From the NCBI GenBank assembly GCA_004295045.1, contig SHND01000078.1, positions 1 through 64,000 of the forward strand: 64,000 nucleotides of DNA. The letters are read 5' to 3'. Below are positions 49,332 through 57,656 of this stretch, one piece after another (the first letter of the stretch is position 1; every line of letters starts with the position of its first letter). The DNA comes from Chloroflexota bacterium (lineage in GTDB: Bacteria; Chloroflexota; Anaerolineae; UBA4142; SHND01). The notes beneath the pieces are model-generated. The model did no database searches, was not told the origin of the DNA, and was given only the letters and a program-made list of their open reading frames with translations. The position numbers were made by a program, and so were the translations under genes.

Positions 49332-49582
49332 AAAAAAACCTCTCCAAATAACGAATTGGAGAGGTGGATTGGTTTAGAGACGATTCGCATTGCCGTTCCC
49401 TCAATCCTTCAGGACAAGGGTTGCAAAGCGAACTCTACTACGCTTGTTTCATCTTGCGGAATCGCTCGCAATCGAGTTAATTCCGCCGGAGTTGGCACCG
49501 AGACTTGCAGCATCTTTGCCACAACTGGTTGCCGGGCTTCCAAGGGCCGTTATCCCTCCACCTCTCTGGATGAAAAAGCGCG
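49332..49582 (-). promoter_or_regulatory. SAM-I riboswitch (S-box) with intrinsic terminator
   Basis: The minus strand shows the S-box core in order: P1 5' strand CGCUUUUUCAUC, AGAGAGGUGGAGGGA, GGCCC, GAAGCCCGGCAACC, then GGUGCCAACUCCGGCGG, a P4 hairpin GCGGAAU...GAUUCCGC, and the P1 3' strand GAUGAAACAAGCG. The aptamer covers 49441-49582. The expression platform ends in a terminator with stem ACCTCTCCAA (49338-49347) / TTGGAGAGGT (49356-49365) and a U-run at 49332-49338. Bound SAM should favour termination, so the downstream genes are expressed when SAM is low, the usual logic for methionine genes. Confidence 0.95.
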
Positions 49583-49630
49583 GACAAATTGATATGAAAT
49601 TGTTTGCTTGCCAATTTCGCAAGCACGGAA

Positions 49631-49659
49631 TTTATATCAGAAAATTTTGTGTGTGTCAA
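49631..49659 (-). promoter_or_regulatory. Promoter of the SAM-riboswitch operon
   Basis: On the minus strand TTGACA (49654-49659) and TATAAA (49631-49636) are 17 bases apart. The predicted start near 49624 is about 40 bases before the aptamer. Confidence 0.85.
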
Positions 49660-49746
49660 TAATTTTTGCGAAAATTCAAGATCAGGCAAGACCCCAAGTG
49701 TTTCCAATGCGAACGTGACGCGATGGGCAGCCACGTCGAAAACACC

Positions 49747-49783
49747 TATCCTGTTTGTGAATTTGTGATTCGCAAACAGGATA
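49747..49783. terminator. Stem-loop after the 263-residue secreted-protein gene
   Basis: Sixteen pairs with one G-U wobble (TATCCTGTTTGTGAAT at 49747-49762, complement 49768-49783). It lies about 35 bases past the stop codon at 49817 on the minus strand. T's follow on the plus strand (ATTTTAAT), fewer on the minus strand. Confidence 0.6.
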
Positions 49784-49816
49784 TTTTAATCAACGAAAAT
49801 CCTACGGGCGTATTCG

Positions 49817-50608
49817 TCAAGGCGCCAGCGTTTGATACGTACAGGTTCCCGCGAGATAGTCGGTGCGCTCTCCATGCGCCGTGCCCAAGCCCGCAATGTG
49901 CGCAGTCCATGTATATTTGCCCGGCGGCATTTCGATGTACTTCCATTCATTCGTGCCGGGGATTTTGTAATCGTGCGTGCCCCATTCGCCGCCCCCGATG
50001 GTAAAGTCCATTTCCTTGCCACTATAGCCGTTACGAATCCAGAACCAAACGAGATTCGCAGCAACGGCGCAGGCGGGATTTTGATTTTGTGAGCCGCCGC
50101 CAAAATCTTTGTTCGTCTGGGTCTTGTTCGGCGTATTACTTCCCCCCGGCGCGCCCGGTGTCACATACGCGCCTTTGACCAAATCAAACACGCGAATCTT
50201 GGGAGTGAAATAGTCCACGTATTGTTCTGCCGTCAGCTGCTTGTTTACAAATTGGTCAAAGACTGCCGCTTCGGTGGGGATGATGTACAGCAGCGAATTC
50301 ACCTTGACGAGACCGAGCAGTATGGTCGCGTTTGGATATGCTTTTCGCAGCGCGAGAAACGCATACGCGGCTGCCTGCGCGCGGTCGCCACCTGTTGCCG
50401 TCTCTGTCATCTCTACCTCGGCAGCCGCAATGTTCGGGTCCGAGTTGCCCTGGTCATCTACCCACAAGCCGACTTCAAGGACATTGTAACCGAGCGAGGT
50501 CAAAAACTGGCGCACGAGGTCTGCGGGGGTTTGTTCCTGCGCCAGAACCGTCGTCGCAGGCAAAAGTAAAAGCGCGAGCGCCAGCCCAATAATTAATTTT
50601 TGTCTCAT
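49817..50608 (-). CDS. Secreted protein with GGGxWGxHDY C-terminal domain
   Basis: A 263-residue exported protein with a signal peptide ending TVLAQEQ (residue 24). Residues 25-150 form an alpha/beta region without recognised motif (ADLVRQFLTSLGYNVLEVGL). After a Gly/Asn/Thr linker, the last 75 residues (FTIGGGEWGTHDYKIPGTNE, PPGKYTWTAHIAGLGTAHGE, LAGTCTYQTL) match the C-terminal domain of the lipoprotein at 54.6-55.9 kb. That domain is probably a small beta-sandwich. It is the last gene of the co-oriented group that starts at 56.2 kb. Function unknown. Confidence 0.78.
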   Translation of the reverse strand: MRQKLIIGLALALLLLPATTVLAQEQTPADLVRQFLTSLGYNVLEVGLWVDDQGNSDPNIAAAEVEMTETATGGDRAQAAAYAFLALRKAYPNATILLGLVKVNSLLYIIPTEAAVFDQFVNKQLTAEQYVDYFTPKIRVFDLVKGAYVTPGAPGGSNTPNKTQTNKDFGGGSQNQNPACAVAANLVWFWIRNGYSGKEMDFTIGGGEWGTHDYKIPGTNEWKYIEMPPGKYTWTAHIAGLGTAHGERTDYLAGTCTYQTLAP

Positions 50609-50673
50609 GCTCTTTCCACCTTTCCTAAAGAATGACCTATTTGCGTAGAAATCATTCGTCAGTATTCACATGC

Positions 50674-50952
50674 TTATTTTGCCAACACAACATACAAGAC
50701 AATTGCGACTGCCAGCGTGAACGCGCTCCAAAGCAGCGCCACCGCCATATTCCCCTTTTTCAATTCGTCCCATTCATTCAAACCGGGGGTCAGACGATTC
50801 AAGACCCAGAACGCCACCGTCATGGCAACGGCAAAGCCAATCGCCGCGACGATTGACCACAACACGGCAAAGACCATGTTGAGCAAAATCGAACCGAAAT
50901 CGGGACCCGCGCCCGGAAGTGGGGGGATTCCACCTTGCAGAAAATTACCCAT
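50674..50952 (-). CDS. DUF350-family membrane protein
   Basis: A 92-residue inner-membrane protein (start at 50952 fixed by AGGAGG 8 bases upstream). The motif LNEWDELKKGNMAVALLWSA and three hydrophobic segments are typical of DUF350 proteins. Their function is unknown; they are often near envelope genes. It lies between the NHL/peptidase lipoprotein and the 263-residue secreted protein, with gaps of 65-140 bases. Confidence 0.8.
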   Translation of the reverse strand: MGNFLQGGIPPLPGAGPDFGSILLNMVFAVLWSIVAAIGFAVAMTVAFWVLNRLTPGLNEWDELKKGNMAVALLWSAFTLAVAIVLYVVLAK

Positions 50953-51090
50953 TACTGTTCCTCCTTGTGGTAAAGACCACCGACGCATTTGCGTCTTGAA
51001 TTTTTGCCACGCGCAACCCAATGTCACGCGTTTCGAACCCGTTGTTAGTTGTGTGTATCCGTAGGACGAATGAATTCGTCACTAGATTCG

Positions 51091-54000
51091 TTATTGATTT
51101 TCTGCCGAAAATTCTTGGTCCACGACACCGTCACCGTCCTCGTCCACTTGAAAGTCAAACGTATCATCCTCATCATCCCACGAACCATAGTCGAGGTACT
51201 GTGTAGCGTCGTTGCTCAGAGCGACGGTGTCGTTGAAAAATTCTTTTGTGCCGTCATCTCCGACACTGGTAAAAGAAAAACTGTACGTGTCGTCGGAACT
51301 ACCGCCTTTGCCATTCAGCACAAGCTTGTTATCGTTCAAACGAAAGCCGATGGTCTCGCCATCATCGAAATGCAATCCGTCGAACTCGAACAAATAGTCG
51401 TCTTGCGCGCCGTCCACTGCCAAATCAATCTTGGGCTGCTGCGAATTCCCCGCATAGTATTCGAAATCGAAATCGCGCGTGTCCATTGTCAATCTATCTT
51501 GCTGTCCCGGCGCGAGCGAGATATTGTCCAGTTCCATCACTGCGCCGCCGCCAAACACAAACAGATTCGCAGCGGTTGACGCGGTATCCGAACCGTTCAG
51601 CGCGATTTGATAGCGGTCATTCGTCGGCACGAAATAGATTGGTTCTGAATCCACGCCCAATCCCGTATCAATGAGTAACGCGTCGGCGCCCGGAATTTCA
51701 TTCACCAATTCGCCGTTCACAAGACCGATGCGCTGTCCGTCGGCGTTGGTGATGAGCAAATCGCCTTGCCCGAACAAGGTGAACTGTGTCAACGCGTCCG
51801 CAGATTTTGCAAGCGCATCCGCGCAAAACAAACATTCAGCCGGTTGGTCGCGCACGGAAATCGGCACGGCGCCGAACGTATGCGTATTCGCATCGCCATT
51901 GAAAATCACCGGCGGCTTGGTCGGATTCAACGCGCCAAAGCTATAGTCCCATGTCTCGGCATTGCGGTCCACTTGAATATAGCGCGCCTCGCCGGGCCAA
52001 TTGTTGTCATACACCCACACAAAATAGATTCCATTCCCGCGGTCTTCGACTGCATAGGGCGAAATCGCGTGTCCGCCCACTCCCTTTTGACGGATGGCTA
52101 CCGCCATCGGGTCGCCGGCTTGGAGCGCCGTAATAATATCGTCCACAACCTGACTCGGTTTTTTCTGCATTGAAGCATTTTTGCGTTCAAAAGTCGGCGC
52201 GGTCCCTTGCAATGCAAAATAGTACATGATTTCGCGGCGCAAATCTTGATTGCCGTCGAGTTTCAAATCAAACACTTGCTTGACGTTCGCTTGATACGCG
52301 TCGGGCTTGTCCTTGTGCTCAAAGAACCGCATACTCAAGACTGCCATGCCCTCGCAGTGTCCCGCGTTGCTCGCCTCGTTGATTGCGTCCGCGTACTTGA
52401 GCATCGCGGGTGAAACCTGACACGCGCCATCTTTGTATCCCGCGCAGACCGCTTGCTCGCCAAACATCCGGATCATGTCTTCGACATAGACATCGCCTTG
52501 TTGGCGCGGATATTCGCCGCCGTAATTTTCAAAACTGAATCCATCGCGTTCAGGACGAAAGCCAATGTCCACAATTACATTTCCCTCGCCAAATTTTGCG
52601 CCGCCCGCGTTGGAATTGGATGGCGCGTTGTGCGCTTGCGGCTTGCCCGCGCGAAACATTTGCACCTTCGTTTTGCCAAAATCACTCACGTAAATTGTTC
52701 CCTCCGGCGAGACGGCAATCTGGCGCGGTTGCGAAAATTGTCCGAACTGACTGACGAATTTTCCTTCGTTATCAATTACTTGGACGCGCTGATTGCCGGC
52801 ATCCACGACGAGCAGGTAACTGCCAGACAACGCGAGCGCGGCGGGTTGATTAAATTCGCCGGGACCGCTCCCTTGTTTCCCAAATTCAACCAGCAAGTTT
52901 CCATTCGGGTCGAGAACGACGATGCGATGTTTGATGCCGTCGGTGAGGATGATGTTGCCGCGTTCCGAAATCGCAATGCCCAATGGCGCGATGCCGCCCG
53001 CTACATCTTTGAATTCCGCGAGCAGTTTTCCATCGGGAGCGAATTTTGCAACGCGACGATTAAAGGTGTCGGCGATATACACATTGTCTTGCGCGTCCAA
53101 CGCGATGCCGAACGGGGAATACAATTCACTCGCACCCCACACCTTGAAATTGCCGTCGGCATCTCCTTTTTGCGCGACGCTTGCTGCTGTATCAATCGTG
53201 TACACGCGGCCGTCATGCGCGACGGCAATGTCATTGACGGCGAGGAATTTATTATCTTGCGCGCTGAACGCGTCGCCGCTTTCGCCGAATTTTTTCTGCG
53301 AACCATCGGGCGCGATTCTGAGCAGACCGCCGACGATGCCAAGATAGACATTTCCCTGCGCGTCGAGCGCCAAACCCGCAAGTCCATCCGGAGCCGGATT
53401 TATTTTCAAATCGCCGACGTATTCAAATGTTCCACCGGTTGTTGGTTCGCTGGGTTGCGATACCGCGCCGCCGACGACAAGATTCACCGCTTGCACAAGT
53501 GTGCCATCCGCGCTCACTTTGACCTGATAGAGTCCCTCGGGCAATGCTTGGGTCGAGGTGATCGAAAGCGTCAGAACATTCGAACCCTCAACCTGCTTTT
53601 CGGTTGTGGCAAGCCGCGAATTATTTGGCGCCGCGCCGCCGAGGTCAATGGCAATCCAATCGCCCGAGAGCGTTGTGCCGGGACGCGCATTTGCGTAATA
53701 GACCGCAACCGCGAGTTCCTTGACGCCGTTCGGAAATTTGCCGCGATTGTCAATCGGTTCGCCTTGCGCGTCCGTTTCGTGAAAGGGAACAATGCGCGAA
53801 ATTACATCCGTTGTTTGTTGCGGCGCGCCTTGCACTTGAAAGCCAACCGTGCCTTGATATTCATTGTCCACAAACACATTGACGCGATAGGCGCCGCTCG
53901 GCAGTTTCCCTGCGTCCGGTTTCAACGAGAACGCAATGTTGATGCTGCCCTCAATTTCAATTTCCGATTCTGTGATAACCATGTCCGGCGGCGCAAGGTC

Positions 54001-54501
54001 GCCCACATCCACCACCGCCCACTGCGCGGTTACAATCGTTTGCGGCGGCGCATCCTCTGTAGTGACAATCGCGTAAAAGAGTGCGGTGTCCTGCGGAAAC
54101 TCGGTTGTGACACCTACGGGTTCATAGTCGGCGGTCACGCCGGTTGCCATGACCACGTTCTTGATAATCGAATTCGCGGCGGCATCCGCGCGTTCGAACA
54201 CATCTTTGTTCAGGTCTTGGGTCGCGCCTTCCAATTCCAATTTAGCCAGAACTGGTTCGGCAGTCGGTGTGGCAGGCGCGCGCGTCGCGGTGGCTTGGGC
54301 TGCTGCCACTTGATGCGCGGGCGCGCTCGCGACGGTCGGTTGAACAGCCGCGATTTGTTGCGTGGGCGCGCTCGCCGCCGTCGCTGCGGTGGACTTTGCC
54401 GCGCCACCCACAGCGGTTGGTTTTGTATCCCGAGCCGCAGCGCCACCGCCACAGGCGGTCAACACGATCAAGAGAATAAAGAGTTTGCTAATGGTTTTCA
54501 T
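51091..54501 (-). CDS. Large lipoprotein with NHL propeller and papain-like domain
   Basis: A lipoprotein of about 1136 residues. Signal/lipobox MKTISKLFILLIVLTACGGG (Cys about 17), an Ala/Pro/Thr-rich stalk, then two similar beta-sandwich domains (about 90-235, 240-340; KLPSGAYRVNVFVDN and ALPEGLYQVKVSADG). A six-bladed NHL-type propeller follows (about 360-620, e.g. SPFGIALDAQDNVYIADTFN). Next is a region with papain-like residues in order: Cys in AGHCEGMAVLSMRFF (about 715), His in GVGGHAISPYAV (about 810), Asn/Asp in VYDNNWPGE (about 832). The C-terminus is beta-rich. The start is uncertain among 54525, 54513 and 54501. Cysteine peptidase or transglutaminase-like activity is inferred from residue order only. 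Confidence 0.8.
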   Translation of the reverse strand: MKTISKLFILLIVLTACGGGAAARDTKPTAVGGAAKSTAATAASAPTQQIAAVQPTVASAPAHQVAAAQATATRAPATPTAEPVLAKLELEGATQDLNKDVFERADAAANSIIKNVVMATGVTADYEPVGVTTEFPQDTALFYAIVTTEDAPPQTIVTAQWAVVDVGDLAPPDMVITESEIEIEGSINIAFSLKPDAGKLPSGAYRVNVFVDNEYQGTVGFQVQGAPQQTTDVISRIVPFHETDAQGEPIDNRGKFPNGVKELAVAVYYANARPGTTLSGDWIAIDLGGAAPNNSRLATTEKQVEGSNVLTLSITSTQALPEGLYQVKVSADGTLVQAVNLVVGGAVSQPSEPTTGGTFEYVGDLKINPAPDGLAGLALDAQGNVYLGIVGGLLRIAPDGSQKKFGESGDAFSAQDNKFLAVNDIAVAHDGRVYTIDTAASVAQKGDADGNFKVWGASELYSPFGIALDAQDNVYIADTFNRRVAKFAPDGKLLAEFKDVAGGIAPLGIAISERGNIILTDGIKHRIVVLDPNGNLLVEFGKQGSGPGEFNQPAALALSGSYLLVVDAGNQRVQVIDNEGKFVSQFGQFSQPRQIAVSPEGTIYVSDFGKTKVQMFRAGKPQAHNAPSNSNAGGAKFGEGNVIVDIGFRPERDGFSFENYGGEYPRQQGDVYVEDMIRMFGEQAVCAGYKDGACQVSPAMLKYADAINEASNAGHCEGMAVLSMRFFEHKDKPDAYQANVKQVFDLKLDGNQDLRREIMYYFALQGTAPTFERKNASMQKKPSQVVDDIITALQAGDPMAVAIRQKGVGGHAISPYAVEDRGNGIYFVWVYDNNWPGEARYIQVDRNAETWDYSFGALNPTKPPVIFNGDANTHTFGAVPISVRDQPAECLFCADALAKSADALTQFTLFGQGDLLITNADGQRIGLVNGELVNEIPGADALLIDTGLGVDSEPIYFVPTNDRYQIALNGSDTASTAANLFVFGGGAVMELDNISLAPGQQDRLTMDTRDFDFEYYAGNSQQPKIDLAVDGAQDDYLFEFDGLHFDDGETIGFRLNDNKLVLNGKGGSSDDTYSFSFTSVGDDGTKEFFNDTVALSNDATQYLDYGSWDDEDDTFDFQVDEDGDGVVDQEFSAENQ

Positions 54502-54571
54502 TTTGTTCGGCATCCTTTCGTCCAATGAACTAGATCATTTGTCATTCGCCCGGTCATGGTTTTTTAAAACG

Positions 54572-55927
54572 CTATGGGCTGTACGAAATCTGACGACACG
54601 TGCCTTTCGCGTATTCGTAGGGTTCGCCTTCGTCGGTGCCAACGCCCGCGATGCTCGCGGTGTACGAATACGTTCCCCACGGAAACGTCACCAGATACAC
54701 TTGCCCATCACCGGGAATATCGTAATCGTGCAAGCCCCAATCGCCGCCGCCGATGGTGAGCGTCATGAGCGCGGGATAGCTGTTGCTGATGAGCAAACCT
54801 GCTTCGCCTTCTGCGAGCCGACAACCGTTACTGTCGCCCTGACTTGGTTCGGGTGTGGGCGCGGGCGGTTCGGTGGGCGGCGGCGGCGGCGGCGTTGGTT
54901 TCGCTTGCGTTGGTTCCGCCGGTGGATTGGAAGACGCCGCTTTCGGCGTGGGGAATGTGAGCGCGCGGTTTAATTTGGAAATGCCAAGATTATCGAACGC
55001 GGCGGCGTATTCTGTATTGTTGCTATACACGAACATCGCAGCGCCCGTGCCGCGCGCGGGTTGATTGGCGAACGTATCAACCAATTCATCGTTCACGAAA
55101 AAGGCAATGTTCCCGTTCTGATGAATCACCCCGAGCTTGTTTGTTTGTTGCACCAGCGCGGAAGGCGTGTACGGCACGAGTTCTTGAAACTTGCCCTGCG
55201 CGATGAGCGAGACGTTGTACGTCCCATCGCTGCGAACGGAAACGGCATAGCCGTCTTCAAAATTCGGCGTCAAACCAAAAAACAATCCATATTCCACCGG
55301 CGCATCCCCTTGTTGCGCGACGCGGCCCGTGACTTGGTACACGCCTTCGGAATATTCGCCGGGAATCGAAACGTACCTCAAGCCGTTCGCGCGTGGATTC
55401 AAAAGATATTCACCGTTGCGACAGCCAAACGCGCCGCGCTCATCATCCACTTCGGGATAGCCATCACACGAATCAAATTTGTTTTGATAAATGACGGTAG
55501 CAGGGGAATCGTCCTGCGGCGCGGCTTGAGTCGGCGGCGCGGCTTGGGTCGGCTGACTCGCAACCTGCGTTGCGTTCGGTGTCGCTTTGCGCTTGCCCGC
55601 GGCGGGTAGTGTCGGAAATGCTGCATCAACCTCCAACTTGCCATTATTGTTTGAATCCAAATCGCCGAACGACTGTTGTAAATTTATTGTGGTCGCCGTC
55701 GGCACAGGCGTTGCCGTGTCCGGCACTTTCGTTTGCGTTGGCAACGTCGTTGGAGTGGGCGGAAGCGGCGTCGCTGTCGGCGGCACAAGAGTTGCGGTTG
55801 GAGCGCTCGGCGCTGTTGTGGGCGCAGCGGTTGGCGCGCTCGAGCCGCCGCACGCGGCAAGCAAAAAAATCAGGGCGAGAAAAAAGATTGAAAAAACGAT
55901 TTTGTTCATGTTGGCGTGTTCCATCAT
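54572..55927 (-). CDS. Lipoprotein with LamG-like and GGGxWGxHDY domains
   Basis: A lipoprotein of about 451 residues. The start at 55927 has AGGACC upstream; MNKIVFSIFF gives the signal, with lipobox LLAACGG. A 100-residue Pro/Thr/Ala stalk is followed by a jellyroll domain like concanavalin/LamG (about 140-320; YVSIPGEYSEGVYQVTGRVA, EYGLFFGLTPNFEDGYAVSV, FFVNDELVDTFANQ), which suggests ligand binding. A second Pro-rich linker leads to the C-terminal domain (LTIGGGDWGLHDYDIPGDGQ, ASIAGVGTDEGEPYEYAKGT) shared with the protein at 49.8 kb. It starts 10 bases after the DPRTGER gene. Confidence 0.82.
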   Translation of the reverse strand: MMEHANMNKIVFSIFFLALIFLLAACGGSSAPTAAPTTAPSAPTATLVPPTATPLPPTPTTLPTQTKVPDTATPVPTATTINLQQSFGDLDSNNNGKLEVDAAFPTLPAAGKRKATPNATQVASQPTQAAPPTQAAPQDDSPATVIYQNKFDSCDGYPEVDDERGAFGCRNGEYLLNPRANGLRYVSIPGEYSEGVYQVTGRVAQQGDAPVEYGLFFGLTPNFEDGYAVSVRSDGTYNVSLIAQGKFQELVPYTPSALVQQTNKLGVIHQNGNIAFFVNDELVDTFANQPARGTGAAMFVYSNNTEYAAAFDNLGISKLNRALTFPTPKAASSNPPAEPTQAKPTPPPPPPTEPPAPTPEPSQGDSNGCRLAEGEAGLLISNSYPALMTLTIGGGDWGLHDYDIPGDGQVYLVTFPWGTYSYTASIAGVGTDEGEPYEYAKGTCRQISYSP

Positions 55928-55937
55928 TTTGGTCCTA

Positions 55938-56216
55938 TCATTCGTTTTTGCCGTGACGGTCTGACGACGGCAAACGGTCTTGGCTTGCGCGCTCACTCGC
56001 GTCCAAGGGGCTGTTGTTGGCTTGGCTGCTCATTTGCCCTTGCAAAAAATCAATTACGTTCGCGAATCGAGAGAAACCGCGCCGCTCACCGGTGCGCGGA
56101 TCTTCGACACTAAAGCGCCAGGTGGATTCTTGAACCGCGTTTTCAGCATGGGTTGAGCTGTGTTCTATCCACATGCGTACCAAAAACGAACGATAACCCG
56201 GGTTTCGAGAATACAT
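55938..56216 (-). CDS. Small DPRTGER-motif protein
   Basis: A 92-residue soluble protein of unknown function with the core WRFSVEDPRTGERRGFSRFA followed by an FLQGQMSS-type helix. It is clearly paralogous to the 71-residue protein at 59750-59965 (WRFSLDDPRTGERIGFADVE). The N-terminal part (RSFLVRMW) aligns with YVSYLLRLW of the paralogue, which supports the start at 56216. Both genes head operons, and both have the same promoter element. A small regulatory or adaptor role is plausible. Confidence 0.75.
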   Translation of the reverse strand: MYSRNPGYRSFLVRMWIEHSSTHAENAVQESTWRFSVEDPRTGERRGFSRFANVIDFLQGQMSSQANNSPLDASERASQDRLPSSDRHGKNE

Positions 56217-56266
56217 AAAGTCACTTTTGCTTTGCCAAACAGAGTAGGCAACCTTTCATTGACCAC

Positions 56267-56301
56267 AGCATAGCAAATCATCGTAAGTAAATCGTGAGCT
56301 G
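56267..56301 (-). promoter_or_regulatory. Direct-repeat promoter element, copy 1
   Basis: The minus-strand sequence CAGCTCACGATTTACTTACG (56282-56301) contains CTCACG and CTTACG spaced 11 bp centre to centre. A -10-like TATGCT (56267-56272) follows after 9 bases. The identical arrangement with 17 of 20 matching bases lies upstream of the paralogous gene at 59.97 kb. An 11-bp direct repeat over the -35 region is typical for an OmpR/PhoB-type activator. Confidence 0.7.
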
Positions 56302-56353
56302 CGGCGTTTCATGTAACCTGTTTCAGGCGAATCGTTTCGGTCAAGCAAATAAA

Positions 56354-56385
56354 AAACCTCCAAGAAAAACCTTTCTTGGAGGTTT
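56354..56385 (-). terminator. Intrinsic terminator after the cytochrome operon
   Basis: A 14-bp perfect stem AAACCTCCAAGAAA (56354-56367) with complement 56372-56385 and 4-base loop; on the minus strand the T-run TTTTTTATTT follows. Confidence 0.88.
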
Positions 56386-56416
56386 ACTGACACAGCACAT
56401 CACGTATTTACATAGA

Positions 56417-56434
56417 GGGCGTTCCCTAACGCCC
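56417..56434. repeat. Short inverted repeat near cytochrome stop
   Basis: GGGCGTT (56417-56423) and AACGCCC (56428-56434) form a 7-bp hairpin with a 4-base loop, about 70 bases beyond the cytochrome stop. No U-run follows; likely a secondary 3' end structure. Confidence 0.4.
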
Positions 56435-56505
56435 GAACTTTATGATTTTCGACATCGCGCTAGAGAGCGCTTTCCACGCGCGGCAATTGTGACATCGTGT
56501 GACAA

Positions 56506-57477
56506 TTATTTATTCGGCAAAAGCGGCGGCAAGCTGTGGAGATATAGATACAACGCTTCCAATTCCACATCGTCCAATTTGCCAATCGTTTGCCATGGCA
56601 TCGGCGGTTGGATTTGATTTCCGCCGGGGTCAACGCCGGTCCGCATCGCCTTGAAGAAATCGTCTTTGGACCATTGCGGTACAACCACGGTGAGATTCGT
56701 CGCGCCCGGCGGCGCGGGCGGCGGAGCATTGCCGTCCAATTTTTCACCATGACAACCGCGACAATCGCCAAAGTCCGCAACATATTTTCCGTACTCGATA
56801 TTTACCGCTTTCGGCGGCGCGGTCACTGGCGTAATGGGTTGGTCTGCGCCGGGGGCAGTGGTGAAACCCAACCCGGTAAATGCGACGAGTAACGGCGAAG
56901 CGCTCAACGGCGGCGTTGTTTTTTCAACTGCGGGCGCTTGTCGCAAATACGCAATCACCGCTTTGGCATCGTCATCACTCAACGCGCGCACCGGAAAGAA
57001 TCCCATCGCGGTTAAACGCCCCTGCGGGTCAACGCCCGAACGCAAAATGCGAAACACATCCGCGTCGGTCAGTTCTTTCAAGCGTCCGCCGGACGTGATG
57101 TTTGGCGGATACAAGTCGCCGAGCGGCAAGCCCGAATCTTCGCTCAAATTTTTTCCGCCCGTCAACGGCAGCTCGCCATTCATCGAATGACACGACGCAC
57201 ACAAAATCCCCGCGAGATGTTCGCCGCGCGCCACTTGTTCGGGCGTGTGTTCAAACACCACATTCACCGCCGCAACGGGATGCGGACGCGTGAATTCTAA
57301 AAGCCCCTTGCCAAAAGTAAACGCCGCGCCCGCGAAAATGAGCGTTGCGACAACACCCAAAATGCCGCCGGCGATTTTCACCCACAACTTGCTCGAACAA
57401 ATCGCGCGATAGGTGAGCCAGCCAAACAAAATCACCAGCGCGACCAGCACGATGAGAACGATGAAATTCGCAAACAT
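56506..57477 (-). CDS. Membrane-bound diheme cytochrome c
   Basis: A 323-residue electron carrier. Two N-terminal hydrophobic segments (4-24, 35-56) anchor it. Two c-type heme sites, CASCH (about 117) and CRGCH (about 240), define two cytochrome c domains, each with a distal Met region (ILRSGVDPQGRLTAMGFFPV, MRTGVDPGGNQIQPPMPW). The start at 57477 follows GGGAGG and matches the start of its paralogue. It is the last gene of the operon beginning at 59965. Role in an electron-transport chain, perhaps with the cupredoxin, is inferred. Confidence 0.93.
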   Translation of the reverse strand: MFANFIVLIVLVALVILFGWLTYRAICSSKLWVKIAGGILGVVATLIFAGAAFTFGKGLLEFTRPHPVAAVNVVFEHTPEQVARGEHLAGILCASCHSMNGELPLTGGKNLSEDSGLPLGDLYPPNITSGGRLKELTDADVFRILRSGVDPQGRLTAMGFFPVRALSDDDAKAVIAYLRQAPAVEKTTPPLSASPLLVAFTGLGFTTAPGADQPITPVTAPPKAVNIEYGKYVADFGDCRGCHGEKLDGNAPPPAPPGATNLTVVVPQWSKDDFFKAMRTGVDPGGNQIQPPMPWQTIGKLDDVELEALYLYLHSLPPLLPNK

Positions 57478-57656
57478 GAGATTCCTCCCCTCGTGGAATT
57501 TGTAACGCGAAAGACTGCTTTCACCGCAATCGCCCTGCGCCGCGCTCATGTTCATTGATGATGGGCGTGACGCAAGGCGAATCGAATGGTCGAGATTCTA
57601 CCACAAGCGCGTGGGGAATTGCGCGCGTTACGTCAGAATTTTTTCGAGTCGCGCGC

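Noticed and set aside
47974..49377. Plus-strand open frame of 467 codons opposite the threonine-synthase-like gene
   Set aside because: Antisense shadow with Arg-rich nonsense composition; the PLP enzyme motifs are on the minus strand.
49332..49582. T-box for threonyl-tRNA before thrC
   Set aside because: No T-box consensus; the conserved S-box segments fit a SAM-I riboswitch throughout.
52453..54528. Plus-strand open frame of 691 codons opposite the large lipoprotein
   Set aside because: The minus strand encodes signal peptide, NHL blades and linker repeats; the opposite frame has Arg/His/Ile-rich sequence without domains and arises from codon bias.
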